IMG/VR virus record: IMGVR_UViG_3300041809_003422
Coordinates: 1-54,061 of that record
Origin: a virus
DNA: 54,061 nucleotides
Direction: 5' to 3' (one strand)
Below are positions 24,437-33,601 of this stretch, piece by piece. The notes under the pieces were generated by a model, which was not told where the DNA came from, did not search any database, and was given only the letters and a program-made list of their open reading frames with translations. The translations under genes were made by a program, and so were the position numbers. Every line of letters begins with the position of its first letter. The first letter of the stretch is position 1.

Positions 24437-25932
24437 TCGAGATCGCCTTCACGCGCGTCGCGCCGCAGCCGGAGATCGTGTTTGGCGACGTCGCCGCCGA
24501 GCAGATCACGCTGACGCGCGTCGACGCCCAGCCAGGCATCGAGTTCGCGGATGGGAGTGATTCGTTCGTCGTCGAGTTGGCTGAGTATCTGGTCGGGCCT
24601 CCTGGCCGTGACGGCAATCCCGGCGCGCCCGGTACGACGACTTGGGAAGGCATCACCGACAAGCCAGCGATCCCCAGCAAGGTCTCGGAACTCGAAAACG
24701 ATTCAGGATTCCTGACGCCGGCGTCGATTCCTCCCGATATAGCTACGACCGACGACGTCGCCGCCGAGGCGGCCGCGCGCGCCGCCGCCGACGCAGACAC
24801 TTTCGCCAGCGCCAAGACTTACGCCGACGGCAAAGTCTCCGGGCTGGGAACGGCGTCGACCCATGCGGCAGAAGATTTCGATCCTGCCGGCGCCGCCGCG
24901 GCGGCTCGGGCGGCCGCCGAGGTCTACGCCGATGGCAAGGCTGCTGCGATCACGCCAGACAGCCTGTCCGTCTACACGCGCGACGAGGTCGACACCAAGG
25001 ATGGCGTGATCGCCGCCGCGGCGTCGGCGGCGGCCGCGGCCGCCCAGTCCGCCGCCGAGACCTACGCCGACGGCAAGGACGCGACGAATCTCGCGGCGGC
25101 CAAGGCCTATACGGACGCCGCGGCGGGCGCGATCCCGAAGAATGTGACCGACGGCGGCGGCTACACGCGGGCGCTGGTCGACTCCAAGGATGCTGACACG
25201 CTCGGCTATGCCGAGGCCTACACCGACACCAAGATCGCCGCGCTGATCGGCTCCGCGCCGGGGACGCTCGACACGCTGGGCGAGATCGCCGCGGCGATCG
25301 CCGCTGACGAAACCGGCGCGTCGGCCATGGCGGCGCAAATCGCGCTCAAGGCCTCTGAGGCCGATTTGCTGACGCATGAGGCCGATCACAGCAATCCGCA
25401 CGCGGTGACGGCCGACCAGGTCGGGGCTTACACCGAGGCGCAGACCGACGCCAAAGACGCGGCGACGCTCGCGGCGGCCAACGCCCATGCCGACGCCGAG
25501 GTCGGCGCGCTGGTCATCCCGCACGTCGCGGGCGACGTCGGCGCCTACACGCAGGCGCAGACCGACGCCAAAGACGCTGCGGCTCTGGCCTCCGCTGAGG
25601 CCTATGCGGCCGCCCAGGACGCCATCGAGCTTGCCGCCGCCAAGGCCTATGCGGCCGCCCAGGACGCGATCCAGCTTGCCGCTGCGAAGGCCTACGCCGA
25701 TGCCCAGGACGTCATCCAGCTTGCCGCCGCCAAGGCTTTCGCCACGGCCGCTGACGCCGCCGTGCTGACGTCCGCCGAGGCCTACACGTATTCGCAGATT
25801 CAGATCGACGACAAGGTCACCGGCGTTCTGCCGCCGGCGGCGCCGGACGGCGCTGCGCTGACGGCGCACGGCGGCGCGTGGATCGCCAATGCTTTTTTTG
25901 GCCCGATTCAATCGTGGCCGGCGCTGGTTTGA
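24433..25932 (+). CDS. Fibre protein with collagen-like and coiled-coil repeats
   Basis: A 499-residue protein beginning with GTG at 24433. Residues 55-68 carry collagen-type Gly-X-Y triplets (GPPGRDGNPGAPG), a common trimerisation element in phage fibres. After that come long alanine-rich repeats of the type AAKAYADA / DAATLAAANAHADA that form a trimeric shaft. Its place between capsid and head-tail connector genes is unusual for a tail fibre and may mean a head fibre or neck whisker. One AGTGATTCG element lies near the start. Confidence 0.7.
   Translation: MIEIAFTRVAPQPEIVFGDVAAEQITLTRVDAQPGIEFADGSDSFVVELAEYLVGPPGRDGNPGAPGTTTWEGITDKPAIPSKVSELENDSGFLTPASIPPDIATTDDVAAEAAARAAADADTFASAKTYADGKVSGLGTASTHAAEDFDPAGAAAAARAAAEVYADGKAAAITPDSLSVYTRDEVDTKDGVIAAAASAAAAAAQSAAETYADGKDATNLAAAKAYTDAAAGAIPKNVTDGGGYTRALVDSKDADTLGYAEAYTDTKIAALIGSAPGTLDTLGEIAAAIAADETGASAMAAQIALKASEADLLTHEADHSNPHAVTADQVGAYTEAQTDAKDAATLAAANAHADAEVGALVIPHVAGDVGAYTQAQTDAKDAAALASAEAYAAAQDAIELAAAKAYAAAQDAIQLAAAKAYADAQDVIQLAAAKAFATAADAAVLTSAEAYTYSQIQIDDKVTGVLPPAAPDGAALTAHGGAWIANAFFGPIQSWPALV
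24555..24565 (+). repeat. AGTGATTCG element (perfect 11-mer)
   Basis: GAGTGATTCGT inside the fibre gene, in the frame that codes S-D-S. Confidence 0.8.
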
Positions 25933-25934
25933 TG

Positions 25935-25945
25935 GAGTGATTCGA
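25935..25945 (+). repeat. AGTGATTCG element at gene start
   Basis: GAGTGATTCGA in the 12-base gap between two fibre genes; its last base is the A of the downstream ATG, and its GGAG-like 5' edge serves as the ribosome-binding site. Confidence 0.8.
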
Positions 25946-27387
25946 TGGGCAATCCTTTGATCGCCGGCGATCTTGGAGCCGACTGGTTCAGAAAGTTTAA
26001 CCTCAACGACGCGGCGCTGACGGCGGAGATCGCGCGCGCTGAGGCCGAGGAAAACTCGCTGCAAACGCAAATCGCCAATCTGCTGTCGGCCGTCTATCAG
26101 CCGCCGGTCGGCGCCTATTCTGCTCCGACCTCGAACACCCAGTTCACCTACAGCGCCAAGGCGAATCCGTGGACGACGGCGACGTTGCAGGGAAGGGCGC
26201 AGACGGCCAATCTTGCGAACGCCAATCTTGTCAACGGCTGCGCTGGGGCGTGGGGCGCTGGCGCAGCGTTTTCTGCGGTCGCCACTATCAGTGCTGGTAA
26301 CAGCGGAGCGATTCAGTTTTCTCGCTGGACATTCGACGGATCAAACAATCCTTCGCTGGTCTCAACGATCTCTATTGTTTCCGGCCTGTCTTCGTACGCT
26401 GCTTACGCGATGATCTCTGGTATTACGTCAGCAGTAGTTGTTTCAGCGACGCAGGTGAGACTCGTATATAACAGCCCTACTGCATTTGCTGCCGTAATTG
26501 GAACCGTTACGTGGGACCCGATCGGTCTGACTCTGACCTGGACGGCAGCAGGCGCAATGGCAGAGCTTTACGTTGACACCAATGGCGGCGGCGGGTGGAC
26601 GTACAGTGGGGGAAACATCGTCGGACAATTGGTCGGCACTGTCTCGACACTTGCGCTACTCGCGTGTATCGACAACGGAAGCGTAGCCAAGTTTTATCGG
26701 ATGGCGGGACTTGCTGTTTTCGACCGAAATAATACGCTTCTGCGTAACACCGGCGGGATGGTGCAGGTCGGATCAACGCTATTCGCTGGAGACTTCCTCG
26801 GCGGCGGTTATGCGGTCACGGCGGAGGTAGACACTTGTCCGGCTGACACCACCGCTCGCATCACCGTCAGCCTGAATTTCGCCGACGACTACGGTTTCAA
26901 AACGCTGACTTATCTCCGCATCAACGCGAAGACCGTGGCGTCGAATCTGGCGTGCTGGGCGTTCTCGAACACACTGGCGTTTGTCACTTGGACCGATGCG
27001 TCCTCGCAGCGCTGGGCGGCGGCGATCACGATCAACACGGCAGCCGGAACGCTCGGTCTGGTCAACACCTACGACGTCGGCAATTTCAACAATCACGCGT
27101 TCACGCTTTCGCCAGTCCTCTACAACGCGCTCAACGCCTACGTTCCGCGGCGCGACACCGGCAATCAGGCGTCGAAATTCATGCGGGTCAACTACAATCC
27201 CGACGCCGCCGCGGGCTCGGAATTGACTAGCGTGACCGGCAACGACATCGCCTTCAACACGGGACCTGGCAGCACGACGGCGAACACGATTCTGTCGTGC
27301 TGGCAGCAGTCGCCGGACGTCGTTTGCGTGTTCGGATTCTACGCGACTGGCCCAGTTGCCTACCTCGAAACGTGGAACATGGCGTGA
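25945..27387 (+). CDS. Probable receptor-binding / fibre protein
   Basis: A 480-residue protein. Residues about 18-50 are a short coiled coil (LTAEIARAEAEENSLQTQIANLLS) that would trimerise it; the rest is a beta-rich, Gly/Ser/Thr/Asn-rich domain with alternating hydrophobics typical of fibre tips. The middle (about 26200-26800) is visibly poorer in GC than the neighbouring genes, which suggests recent exchange of the receptor-binding part. It immediately follows the collagen-like fibre gene. Confidence 0.6.
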   Translation: MGNPLIAGDLGADWFRKFNLNDAALTAEIARAEAEENSLQTQIANLLSAVYQPPVGAYSAPTSNTQFTYSAKANPWTTATLQGRAQTANLANANLVNGCAGAWGAGAAFSAVATISAGNSGAIQFSRWTFDGSNNPSLVSTISIVSGLSSYAAYAMISGITSAVVVSATQVRLVYNSPTAFAAVIGTVTWDPIGLTLTWTAAGAMAELYVDTNGGGGWTYSGGNIVGQLVGTVSTLALLACIDNGSVAKFYRMAGLAVFDRNNTLLRNTGGMVQVGSTLFAGDFLGGGYAVTAEVDTCPADTTARITVSLNFADDYGFKTLTYLRINAKTVASNLACWAFSNTLAFVTWTDASSQRWAAAITINTAAGTLGLVNTYDVGNFNNHAFTLSPVLYNALNAYVPRRDTGNQASKFMRVNYNPDAAAGSELTSVTGNDIAFNTGPGSTTANTILSCWQQSPDVVCVFGFYATGPVAYLETWNMA

Positions 27388-27397
27388 GGATTGATCA

Positions 27398-27712
27398 ATG
27401 ACCGCCCCCATTGCTCACGCCTTCGCCGCGCTGCTCGCCAATGCGCCGTCCTCGGAAGAGGTCACGATTCAGTATGGCGACGAGGACTCACGCAAGATTC
27501 GCATCAACGATTTTCGTCGCGAGAAGATCGTCGACGACGTTGGCCCGAATGCCTATGCGACAGACCACTTTATGGTCGTGTCGTCAGAGGTGTGGCAGAC
27601 GATCAACCCAAAGTCGATTCTGACCAGCGGCGATGGGGCTCGTTGGGAGATGTACAACGCATGCGACGACGGCGGCGGAAATGTCAGAGTTCTCCTTCGC
27701 AAGGCCCCGTAA
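27398..27712 (+). CDS. Head-tail connector-type protein (tentative)
   Basis: A 104-residue protein (MTAPIAHAFAALLANAPSSEEVTIQYG...) placed where lambda-like phages encode the FII-type head completion protein. Size, beta-rich content and position fit, but similarity is not evident by eye. Confidence 0.5.
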   Translation: MTAPIAHAFAALLANAPSSEEVTIQYGDEDSRKIRINDFRREKIVDDVGPNAYATDHFMVVSSEVWQTINPKSILTSGDGARWEMYNACDDGGGNVRVLLRKAP

Positions 27713-27716
27713 CGAC

Positions 27717-27750
27717 GCGTGGCATGCTCTGTCGGGGCAACTGCGCTAGC
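27717..27750 (+). repeat. Intergenic repeat, copy 2
   Basis: Positions 27717-27736 repeat GCGTGGCATGCTCTGTCGGG exactly from 21248-21267 and end with GCTAGC just before the TTG start at 27753. This copy lacks the left arm of the hairpin seen in copy 1. Confidence 0.65.
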
Positions 27751-27752
27751 GC

Positions 27753-28271
27753 TTGAGCCTCAAGATTGAGGACGTGCGCGCTTTGTCGACTCCGACGTTT
27801 CACGATCGGTTGAACTTGGCCTTGAAAGCCGAGATCGAGCCTGTCGTGCCGCAGGCCAAGACGGTCGCCTACATCCTCGATCACGGCTTGAGGATTGAGG
27901 ACTGTCCAGCCGTCATCATTTCGGTCGGCAATTTCACGCAGGCCGTCGCCGGCGGCGGGAATGTGCCGGGTCAGCGCGTGTTCCTTCGCACCTACGATCT
28001 CTCGATCGCGTGCGTCGACAACACCAAGACCGCGGGGTTCATCGCATCGGTCAATGCGCTTGCCGACGCCATCACGACGGCGCTGGCGAATTTCACCGCC
28101 ATGACCGATCCCGACGTCGAGGACCTGCAACTGTATGGCGGACAATACGAAGACATTCCCTCCGAGGAGGGCGTCCTCGGTTCTTTGATCCTCGATTTCT
28201 CGGTGTCGATCCTCGTCTATGAGCAGGCGCCCAACGTCGAAATCCAGCCGCCGGAAGGCGGGCTTTTCTAG
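27753..28271 (+). CDS. Tail terminator / completion-type protein (tentative)
   Basis: A 172-residue protein starting with TTG at 27753 (MSLKIEDVRALSTPTF...). It has the size and position of a gpU-like tail terminator, which caps the tail tube at the head side, and it directly precedes the tube protein. No diagnostic motif. Confidence 0.5.
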   Translation: MSLKIEDVRALSTPTFHDRLNLALKAEIEPVVPQAKTVAYILDHGLRIEDCPAVIISVGNFTQAVAGGGNVPGQRVFLRTYDLSIACVDNTKTAGFIASVNALADAITTALANFTAMTDPDVEDLQLYGGQYEDIPSEEGVLGSLILDFSVSILVYEQAPNVEIQPPEGGLF

Positions 28272-28280
28272 GAGCATCCG

Positions 28281-29114
28281 ATGAGCACGATCTTCCAGGG
28301 CGTCAACCCCAGCAATTTTCGCCTGACTCGCGGCAGCGTCTTCGTTATGCCGCTCGATCCGGTGACGCTGGAGCCGGTCGCCAACTTTTCGTCCCTCGGC
28401 TCGGTGACCTGCGAGTTGGATCAAAAGGTCGAATACGTCGAGCTTCGCGACAACCAGGACGATCGTCGTCCGGTGGTCGACAAGCCCGCCGTCCAGGTCG
28501 ATCTAAGCCTCAAGATCGGCGCCGGCCAGTTCACCCCGGCCCTGATTTCGCTCGCCCACATGTCGACGCCGAATGTCTTCCAGACGCAAACGGCGCAGGC
28601 CGCCGAGACGACGACTTTCAACGGCGTGACGGCCGGCGACGTGGTCTGCCTCAAGACTTCGGACACCAACGATTTCGCCTATGACGTCGTGATCACCGGC
28701 ATCGTCGACAACGCTGTGGCGCCGAATACGTTGGTCAACGGAACGCACTACCGATACGACTCGCTGAGCGGCGTAATCCAGTTTCTCGGCCTGGTCGACC
28801 CGACCAAGAACAACCTCACCGTTTCTTGGAACGCCCCGGTGCTGGCGGCGGCCGACGGCAAGCAGAGCTTCGGCCTGTTCCAGAATTTGGAGCAGAAGGC
28901 GGCGATTCTGATTCGTCAGAACAACCGCATCGGCGCCAACCTCTTCTACACCTTCCCCAAGTGCCAGCTTCTCGCGCCGCCGAGCATGAAGCTGATCGAC
29001 GATTCGAACAACGTCTCGATTGCCGAGATCGAGGCGACAGTGATGTGCGATTCGCGCCAGGCGCCGGGGATGGAATACGGCTGGGGCAACATCCTGCTGC
29101 CCAAGCACGTCTGA
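28281..29114 (+). CDS. Major tail (tube) protein
   Basis: A 277-residue protein placed between the tail terminator and the chaperone genes, where siphophages encode the tube subunit. It is beta-rich (TRGSVFVMPLDPVTLEPVANFSSLGSVTCEL...) with an insertion of about 60 residues in the middle. A strong G/C hairpin follows the stop codon. Confidence 0.75.
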   Translation: MSTIFQGVNPSNFRLTRGSVFVMPLDPVTLEPVANFSSLGSVTCELDQKVEYVELRDNQDDRRPVVDKPAVQVDLSLKIGAGQFTPALISLAHMSTPNVFQTQTAQAAETTTFNGVTAGDVVCLKTSDTNDFAYDVVITGIVDNAVAPNTLVNGTHYRYDSLSGVIQFLGLVDPTKNNLTVSWNAPVLAAADGKQSFGLFQNLEQKAAILIRQNNRIGANLFYTFPKCQLLAPPSMKLIDDSNNVSIAEIEATVMCDSRQAPGMEYGWGNILLPKHV

Positions 29115-29118
29115 AAGG

Positions 29119-29137
29119 GCGGGGCCTAGCGCCCCGC
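29119..29137 (+). terminator. Hairpin after tail tube gene
   Basis: GCGGGGC pairs with GCCCCGC across a 5-base loop CTAGC, just after the tube protein stop. There is no U-tract, so it may be an mRNA-stabilising or processing hairpin rather than a true terminator; it would help keep tube protein message more abundant than downstream messages. Confidence 0.4.
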
Positions 29138-29170
29138 TGTCACCATCTGCCACAAGCATAGGACGCAACC

Positions 29171-29671
29171 ATGCTTTCGCTACAGGAGCTTACCGCTCTC
29201 ACCACGTCTGCATTCAACGAGACCGTCGATACGCCAATCGGCGTCGACAAGGACGGCGCCCCAGTCACGGTGCCTCAGCGCGGCGTCACGGTGCGCGAAT
29301 ACGTCCGCTACATCGTCCAGCCCTTCAAGTCGGTTCGGTCGACGCTCGTCGAACCGTTCCGTGCGGTGTCGAAGGGCGGCGCCGACATGTCGGAAGCGGC
29401 GATCATGCAGTCGCTCGACATGGCCGGCCAGATCGATCTGACGATCGATGAGGGCGAGGCGGTCAACGTCCGTCTGATTGCGCTGTCGACGATGGAGCCC
29501 GGCAAATACCAGGACCTCAAGGCGCGCGAGATTTGGGCGGCTAGTCAGGGCGACGAGGCGTACAACGCGCTGCTCTCCGCCGCGTCAAAGCTGACGATGG
29601 GAGCCGATCCCTCGGTTTTTTTCGACGCCATCCTGAAATCGATTCTGCCGCAGACGGCAGTCGCGACGTAA
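29171..29671 (+). CDS. Tail assembly chaperone, short form (gpG-like)
   Basis: A 166-residue protein, mostly helical in its C-terminal half, encoded between tube and tape-measure genes. Such chaperones coat the tape measure during tail assembly. Near its end the sequence T TTT TTC (29617-29623) forms a -1 slippery heptamer in the correct frame, so a fraction of ribosomes should continue into the next frame. Confidence 0.75.
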   Translation: MLSLQELTALTTSAFNETVDTPIGVDKDGAPVTVPQRGVTVREYVRYIVQPFKSVRSTLVEPFRAVSKGGADMSEAAIMQSLDMAGQIDLTIDEGEAVNVRLIALSTMEPGKYQDLKAREIWAASQGDEAYNALLSAASKLTMGADPSVFFDAILKSILPQTAVAT

Positions 29672-29928
29672 GCGACGATCCTCTCTCGGAGTTCGTCGAG
29701 GACGAGGAATTGATCGGTCGGGACGCGCTGGTTGTGATGGTCAAACAGATAGCGCGACTGTCGGCGAAATACCCACAGGCCTACGACTGGACGATCGGCC
29801 AGGTGCGCTTCTACTCGCTGCTCGAAGATGAAAACGGCCGCATGGAGAAGCTGACGCAAGCGGAGGCAGTTCGGGCGGGCGGCGCCACGGTCGAGGACTG
29901 GAAGCGCTGGGTTAAGCAGACGGTGTGA
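29171..29928 (+). CDS. Tail assembly chaperone, frameshifted long form (gpGT-like)
   Basis: Joining 29171-29623 with 29623-29928 after a -1 slip gives a 252-residue fusion. The extension (starting R-H-P-E-I-D after the slip, then DPLSEFVEDEELIGRDALVV...) has no convincing independent start; only a TTG at 29710 could initiate it. Its stop lies four bases before the tape-measure ATG. Gene order, frame and heptamer together match the G/GT arrangement of lambda and most siphophages. Confidence 0.75.
29617..29623 (+). promoter_or_regulatory. Programmed -1 frameshift site
   Basis: The heptamer T TTT TTC (X XXY YYZ with respect to codons GTT TTT TTC at 29615-29623) matches the canonical rule for tandem -1 slippage. 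The -1 frame is open from here to 29928. Confidence 0.75.
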
Positions 29929-29932
29929 GGCA

Positions 29933-32900
29933 ATGGCGAATCGGCGCGAGGTCAGCGAGCAGCGCACGATCTGGACCGCCGAGGGCGTCGACACTGTCGT
30001 TGCCGGGGCCCAGCGAATCTCTGCGGCCTCAGCGGTGGCGTTCCAAAAGACGACCGAGGCGGCCGGCAAACAATCGGCGCTTCTCGCGGCGTCTCTAGCG
30101 AAATCCAACAAAGCAGCGTTCGAAGCGGCGTCCTCAGCGTCCAAGGCCGCCGTGTCGGGCAGCGGCGACCGTCTGTCTGCGGTGGCGGCTCAACGCCGCG
30201 CCGCGGCCATGGCGGTCGCCGCGCGCGCCGCATCCAAGGCTGTCGCCGATGCCGCCAATCGCACGATCGAGGCCTCGACCTCGGCGTCCCTGGCGCGCCA
30301 GAAGGTCAAGATCGAGGCCTTTAAGGCTTCCCTACGCAAGGAACTCGCTGACAAGACGACGACTCCCGAGGGCGCCGCACAGCGGCTGCGCTATGGCATC
30401 ATTCAAGCGCGCGCCGAGGCCGCGGCCGAGATCGAGGCGGCGAAGAAAACTGTCGCTGGAAAGCTCGCCGCCGGCGCGCAGCATGACGCCTCGACGGTCG
30501 CCGCCGTCCGCAACGCCGCGGCGCAGAACGCCGCCGCCAAGGCCGCCGAAGCGGCGGCGAAGCGCCAGGCAGAGGTCCACAAGCAGGTCGCGCAATCCGC
30601 CGCCGCGATGTGGCAGGCGATGGAGAAATTTGAGCAGATCGCGGTCAAGGCCTTCAAGGCCGCTTATCGCGCGACGCGCACCTTCATTCGCGCCTTGTCG
30701 AGCATCGCGCGCGCCATCATTTCGCTGATCAAGCACCTCGACCGCATGGCGAAGGCGGCGCTGCACGCCGGCGAGAAGATGGCGTCAGCGATGCTTGGGC
30801 CGCCGTTGCACGCCGTGCATGCGCTCGATCACGCCCTTCTCGGAGTGATTCGTCGTCTGTCGCGTCTGGCGACGCATGAGGCGTGGCGCATCGCAAAATA
30901 CGGCGTCGGCGCTTACGTCGCCGGCAGCAGCGCGCTGGCCTATGCGGCCAAGGACGCCGTGACGACGACGCAGCAGCGGGCGATCGACGTGCGCGATCAG
31001 GCATGGGACGCCCGTATGTCGCCGCAGGAATTGCAGGCGATCACCGGCGCCGCCAAGGCGTATGGCGCGCCGGTCGACGAGATTCTCAAGGCCTATAACG
31101 CCTTCCGCCAGTCCGTCTTCACGGCGCAGAGCGATCCGGAATCGCCTCAGGCGCAGATGCTGGCCCAGCTTGGGATCCAGACGACCTATAACGCCGGCAT
31201 GTACAAGGTCGCCCGCAATCCGAGCGATCTGTTTACTCAGTTCGCCGGCCGCGAAAACAGCATGGGCTACTACGCCGCCATGCAGGCGAGCAACACGTTG
31301 CTTGGCGGCCCGGACGCCATGAAGAACCAGGGGTTCTTTGACTGGGTCGGCCAGCGCGGCCCGCTCGCCTATCGCGAGGGGTTGCAGCGCGAGCAGATGA
31401 TGGGGACCTATCTGTCGCCGGCCGATATTGCGCGCGCGCGTGAGTGGCGGGCGACGATCGTCGACGTCAAGGATGCCTTCCTCGGCGTCAAAGAGGCGAT
31501 TTCCAAGCAGGTCTACCCCACTTTCAAAGCGCTCGCCGACGTCGCCGTGTCGTTCCTGACGACCTATCGGACGCAGATCGCCGATTTTGTCGGCAACCGC
31601 GTCAAGGCTTTGGCCTACAATATCGCCCAGCTCGTCTGGATAATCCACAAGGAAGCTGAAGCCTATTCGAAGGTGACGGACAAGGTCGCCTCGAAGATGG
31701 GCGTCAACCTGCGGCCTGGCGCCGGCGGGACCGACGACACCGGCGCGCCACTGTCTGGCGACCAGTCGATTGAGACGTCGCAGCCGGTCATCTTGCGCGC
31801 CTACAATTGGTTCAACGCCAACATCCGCGGCAAGATGATGGCGACGCTGCATTCGATCGCGGCGGCGGCCAAGACGGCCTACGCGGCCGCCGCGCGCTTC
31901 CTGGCGGCGTTCGGCATCAATTCTCTCCAGACGGCGGTCGACAAGCTGGTCGCCGCCGGCCACGCGATGCATGTTTTCGGTCATGAGGCGATGCTGGCGC
32001 TAAAGGGCGACTACATGACGCTCGCCGCTGAGAACGCGCCGGTGTTCCAGCGCCTGGCGTCCTGGCGCAACGCGACGGTCGCCTATGTCAAACAGGCGAT
32101 TATCGACGTCCGCAAGGTGCTGTCAGGCGACGCTCTGACCGACGACTCGACCTTCGTCGGCCGCATGGCGCAGCGCATCAAGGATTTCGTCCAGGCGCTG
32201 CCTGGCTGGATCGAGAAGATTAAAGCGACGCTCAAGGGCGCATGGGATTACGTCTCGAACCTTTGGCACAATTTCGAGGACGTGCTGCACGGCAAGAAAT
32301 CGACAGACTTTCCTTGGATGAACAAGATCAAGGACTGGTTCGACCTGATCGCGAAGCGCGTCGAAACGGCCATGGGTTGGTTCGAGAAGCTGTTCGGCGC
32401 GATGGAGAAGCTGACGCAGTTCCTCGGCTTCGATCTTGGCAGCGCGCTGATGTTCATCGGCCTCTTGAATCTGACGAAGGTGTTGCAAGGCGTCGCATTG
32501 GTCGCCGGAACGGTGAAGACCACTTTGCAGGGCATTGCTGCGCTTGGCGGCGTCGGCGCGGTGTCAGGTGCTGCCGGCGCTGGTGCGGAGGCTGGGGCAG
32601 CGGGGATTGGGGCTGCTGGCGCCGCAGCCGGAGGAGCCGCCTTGTTGGGCCTCGGTGTGGCTGCGGCCGTTGGGGGAACGGCTGCCTATGTCGTCCATGC
32701 GGCTAAGCAAGACTATCAGGGTCGTGTCGACGCAGAGACCGAACGTGAGCAAGCAGCGGCCGGGAGGTCGCGTGCGTCGCAGACAGGATGGTTCGTCCAC
32801 GATGTCATGGAAGCCGTCCAGCAAGCCAAGGCGGTCGCCAACGCATCGGGCGCGCGCACCCACGACGAGTATCTGCAAAACGTCGTTTCAGCGTTCTCTC

Positions 32901-33043
32901 AAACCAAAGGCGGTCAAGAGGCGATGAAGCTCCACATCTTCCTCAACGGCTATCAGATCGAGCAACTGACGGCCGGGCAGGCCAAGGATTTGTATCTGAA
33001 TCCTGGCGGCCGGATCGTCCAGGACACCGGTTTCAGCTTCTGA
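29933..33043 (+). CDS. Tape measure protein
   Basis: A 1036-residue protein that sets tail length and enters the host envelope during DNA ejection. It is the longest rightward gene, very rich in alanine, with long helical segments in residues 1-260 (AAAKAAEAAAKRQAEVHKQ), and a glycine/alanine-rich hydrophobic stretch near residues 845-925 (GVGAVSGAAGAGAEAGAAG...GLGVAAAVGGTAAYVV) that could cross the membrane. It follows the chaperone genes with a 4-base gap, and one AGTGATTCG element lies within it and another directly after it. Confidence 0.88.
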   Translation: MANRREVSEQRTIWTAEGVDTVVAGAQRISAASAVAFQKTTEAAGKQSALLAASLAKSNKAAFEAASSASKAAVSGSGDRLSAVAAQRRAAAMAVAARAASKAVADAANRTIEASTSASLARQKVKIEAFKASLRKELADKTTTPEGAAQRLRYGIIQARAEAAAEIEAAKKTVAGKLAAGAQHDASTVAAVRNAAAQNAAAKAAEAAAKRQAEVHKQVAQSAAAMWQAMEKFEQIAVKAFKAAYRATRTFIRALSSIARAIISLIKHLDRMAKAALHAGEKMASAMLGPPLHAVHALDHALLGVIRRLSRLATHEAWRIAKYGVGAYVAGSSALAYAAKDAVTTTQQRAIDVRDQAWDARMSPQELQAITGAAKAYGAPVDEILKAYNAFRQSVFTAQSDPESPQAQMLAQLGIQTTYNAGMYKVARNPSDLFTQFAGRENSMGYYAAMQASNTLLGGPDAMKNQGFFDWVGQRGPLAYREGLQREQMMGTYLSPADIARAREWRATIVDVKDAFLGVKEAISKQVYPTFKALADVAVSFLTTYRTQIADFVGNRVKALAYNIAQLVWIIHKEAEAYSKVTDKVASKMGVNLRPGAGGTDDTGAPLSGDQSIETSQPVILRAYNWFNANIRGKMMATLHSIAAAAKTAYAAAARFLAAFGINSLQTAVDKLVAAGHAMHVFGHEAMLALKGDYMTLAAENAPVFQRLASWRNATVAYVKQAIIDVRKVLSGDALTDDSTFVGRMAQRIKDFVQALPGWIEKIKATLKGAWDYVSNLWHNFEDVLHGKKSTDFPWMNKIKDWFDLIAKRVETAMGWFEKLFGAMEKLTQFLGFDLGSALMFIGLLNLTKVLQGVALVAGTVKTTLQGIAALGGVGAVSGAAGAGAEAGAAGIGAAGAAAGGAALLGLGVAAAVGGTAAYVVHAAKQDYQGRVDAETEREQAAAGRSRASQTGWFVHDVMEAVQQAKAVANASGARTHDEYLQNVVSAFSQTKGGQEAMKLHIFLNGYQIEQLTAGQAKDLYLNPGGRIVQDTGFSF
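30843..30853 (+). repeat. AGTGATTCG element (perfect 11-mer)
   Basis: GAGTGATTCGT inside the tape-measure gene; here it is read as V-I-R, a different frame from the E-S-L copies. Confidence 0.8.
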
Positions 33044-33052
33044 GTGATTCGT
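33042..33052 (+). repeat. AGTGATTCG element at gene junction
   Basis: GAGTGATTCGT begins within the tape-measure stop codon and ends one base before the ATG of the next gene, filling the whole junction. Confidence 0.8.
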
Positions 33053-33053
33053 A

Positions 33054-33599
33054 ATGGCGAACCCCAACGACACCGGACTTGCTATGCTGACGATCCCCCT
33101 GGCGATGGGCGCTAGGCTTGGGATTCGTGAGTCGCGTTCGAACGTCAACGAGTGCGAGATTCTTCGCGATTGGAACGGCGGCCCGTTGGTCGTCGCCTCG
33201 CCATTTCCCAAGAAGGCGAAGATCAGCTTGGCGGCGTCCGGCCACGGCGTGCGGATCGAGCCGGCGTTCGATGGCGTCCAGATCGGCGACACGGTGACGC
33301 TCTACAGCCGCAAGACGAGCGTTGCCTTCATTGGCTCCGGTGGGAACACGGCAGTCTTGCACTGGCCGGTCGTACCAGGATCAAAGGTGGTGGCTACGAC
33401 CGTCGCAGGCAACAAGCCGGTGTCGATCAACGTATTTGTCTCAAACGGCCAGACCATCGCGTATCTGAATCCCAATGCGACAGAGGACGTAGTCGTCTCC
33501 TACTTCCCGGTGATCGATTGCATCATCAAGTCATGGGGCGGCTCCGCCGCGACGTCAGACGGAAATGAAGACTGGTCAGCCGAGCTTGAGGAGGTCTGA
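33054..33599 (+). CDS. Distal tail-type structural protein
   Basis: A 181-residue beta-rich protein (KAKISLAASGHGVRIEPAFDGVQIGDTVTLYSRK...) between the tape measure and the large tail-tip gene, the usual place for a distal tail or minor tail protein. No clear family. Confidence 0.55.
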   Translation: MANPNDTGLAMLTIPLAMGARLGIRESRSNVNECEILRDWNGGPLVVASPFPKKAKISLAASGHGVRIEPAFDGVQIGDTVTLYSRKTSVAFIGSGGNTAVLHWPVVPGSKVVATTVAGNKPVSINVFVSNGQTIAYLNPNATEDVVVSYFPVIDCIIKSWGGSAATSDGNEDWSAELEEV

Positions 33600-33601
33600 T
33601 C

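Noticed and set aside
24428-24437. GAGTGATCGA as an AGTGATTCG element
   Set aside because: It lacks the GATTC core and is explained by the stop/start overlap GTGATCGAG.
25600-25760. Short repeated units as a CRISPR array or tandem satellite
   Set aside because: They encode the alanine-rich AAKAYA fibre repeat in frame, and there are no spacers.
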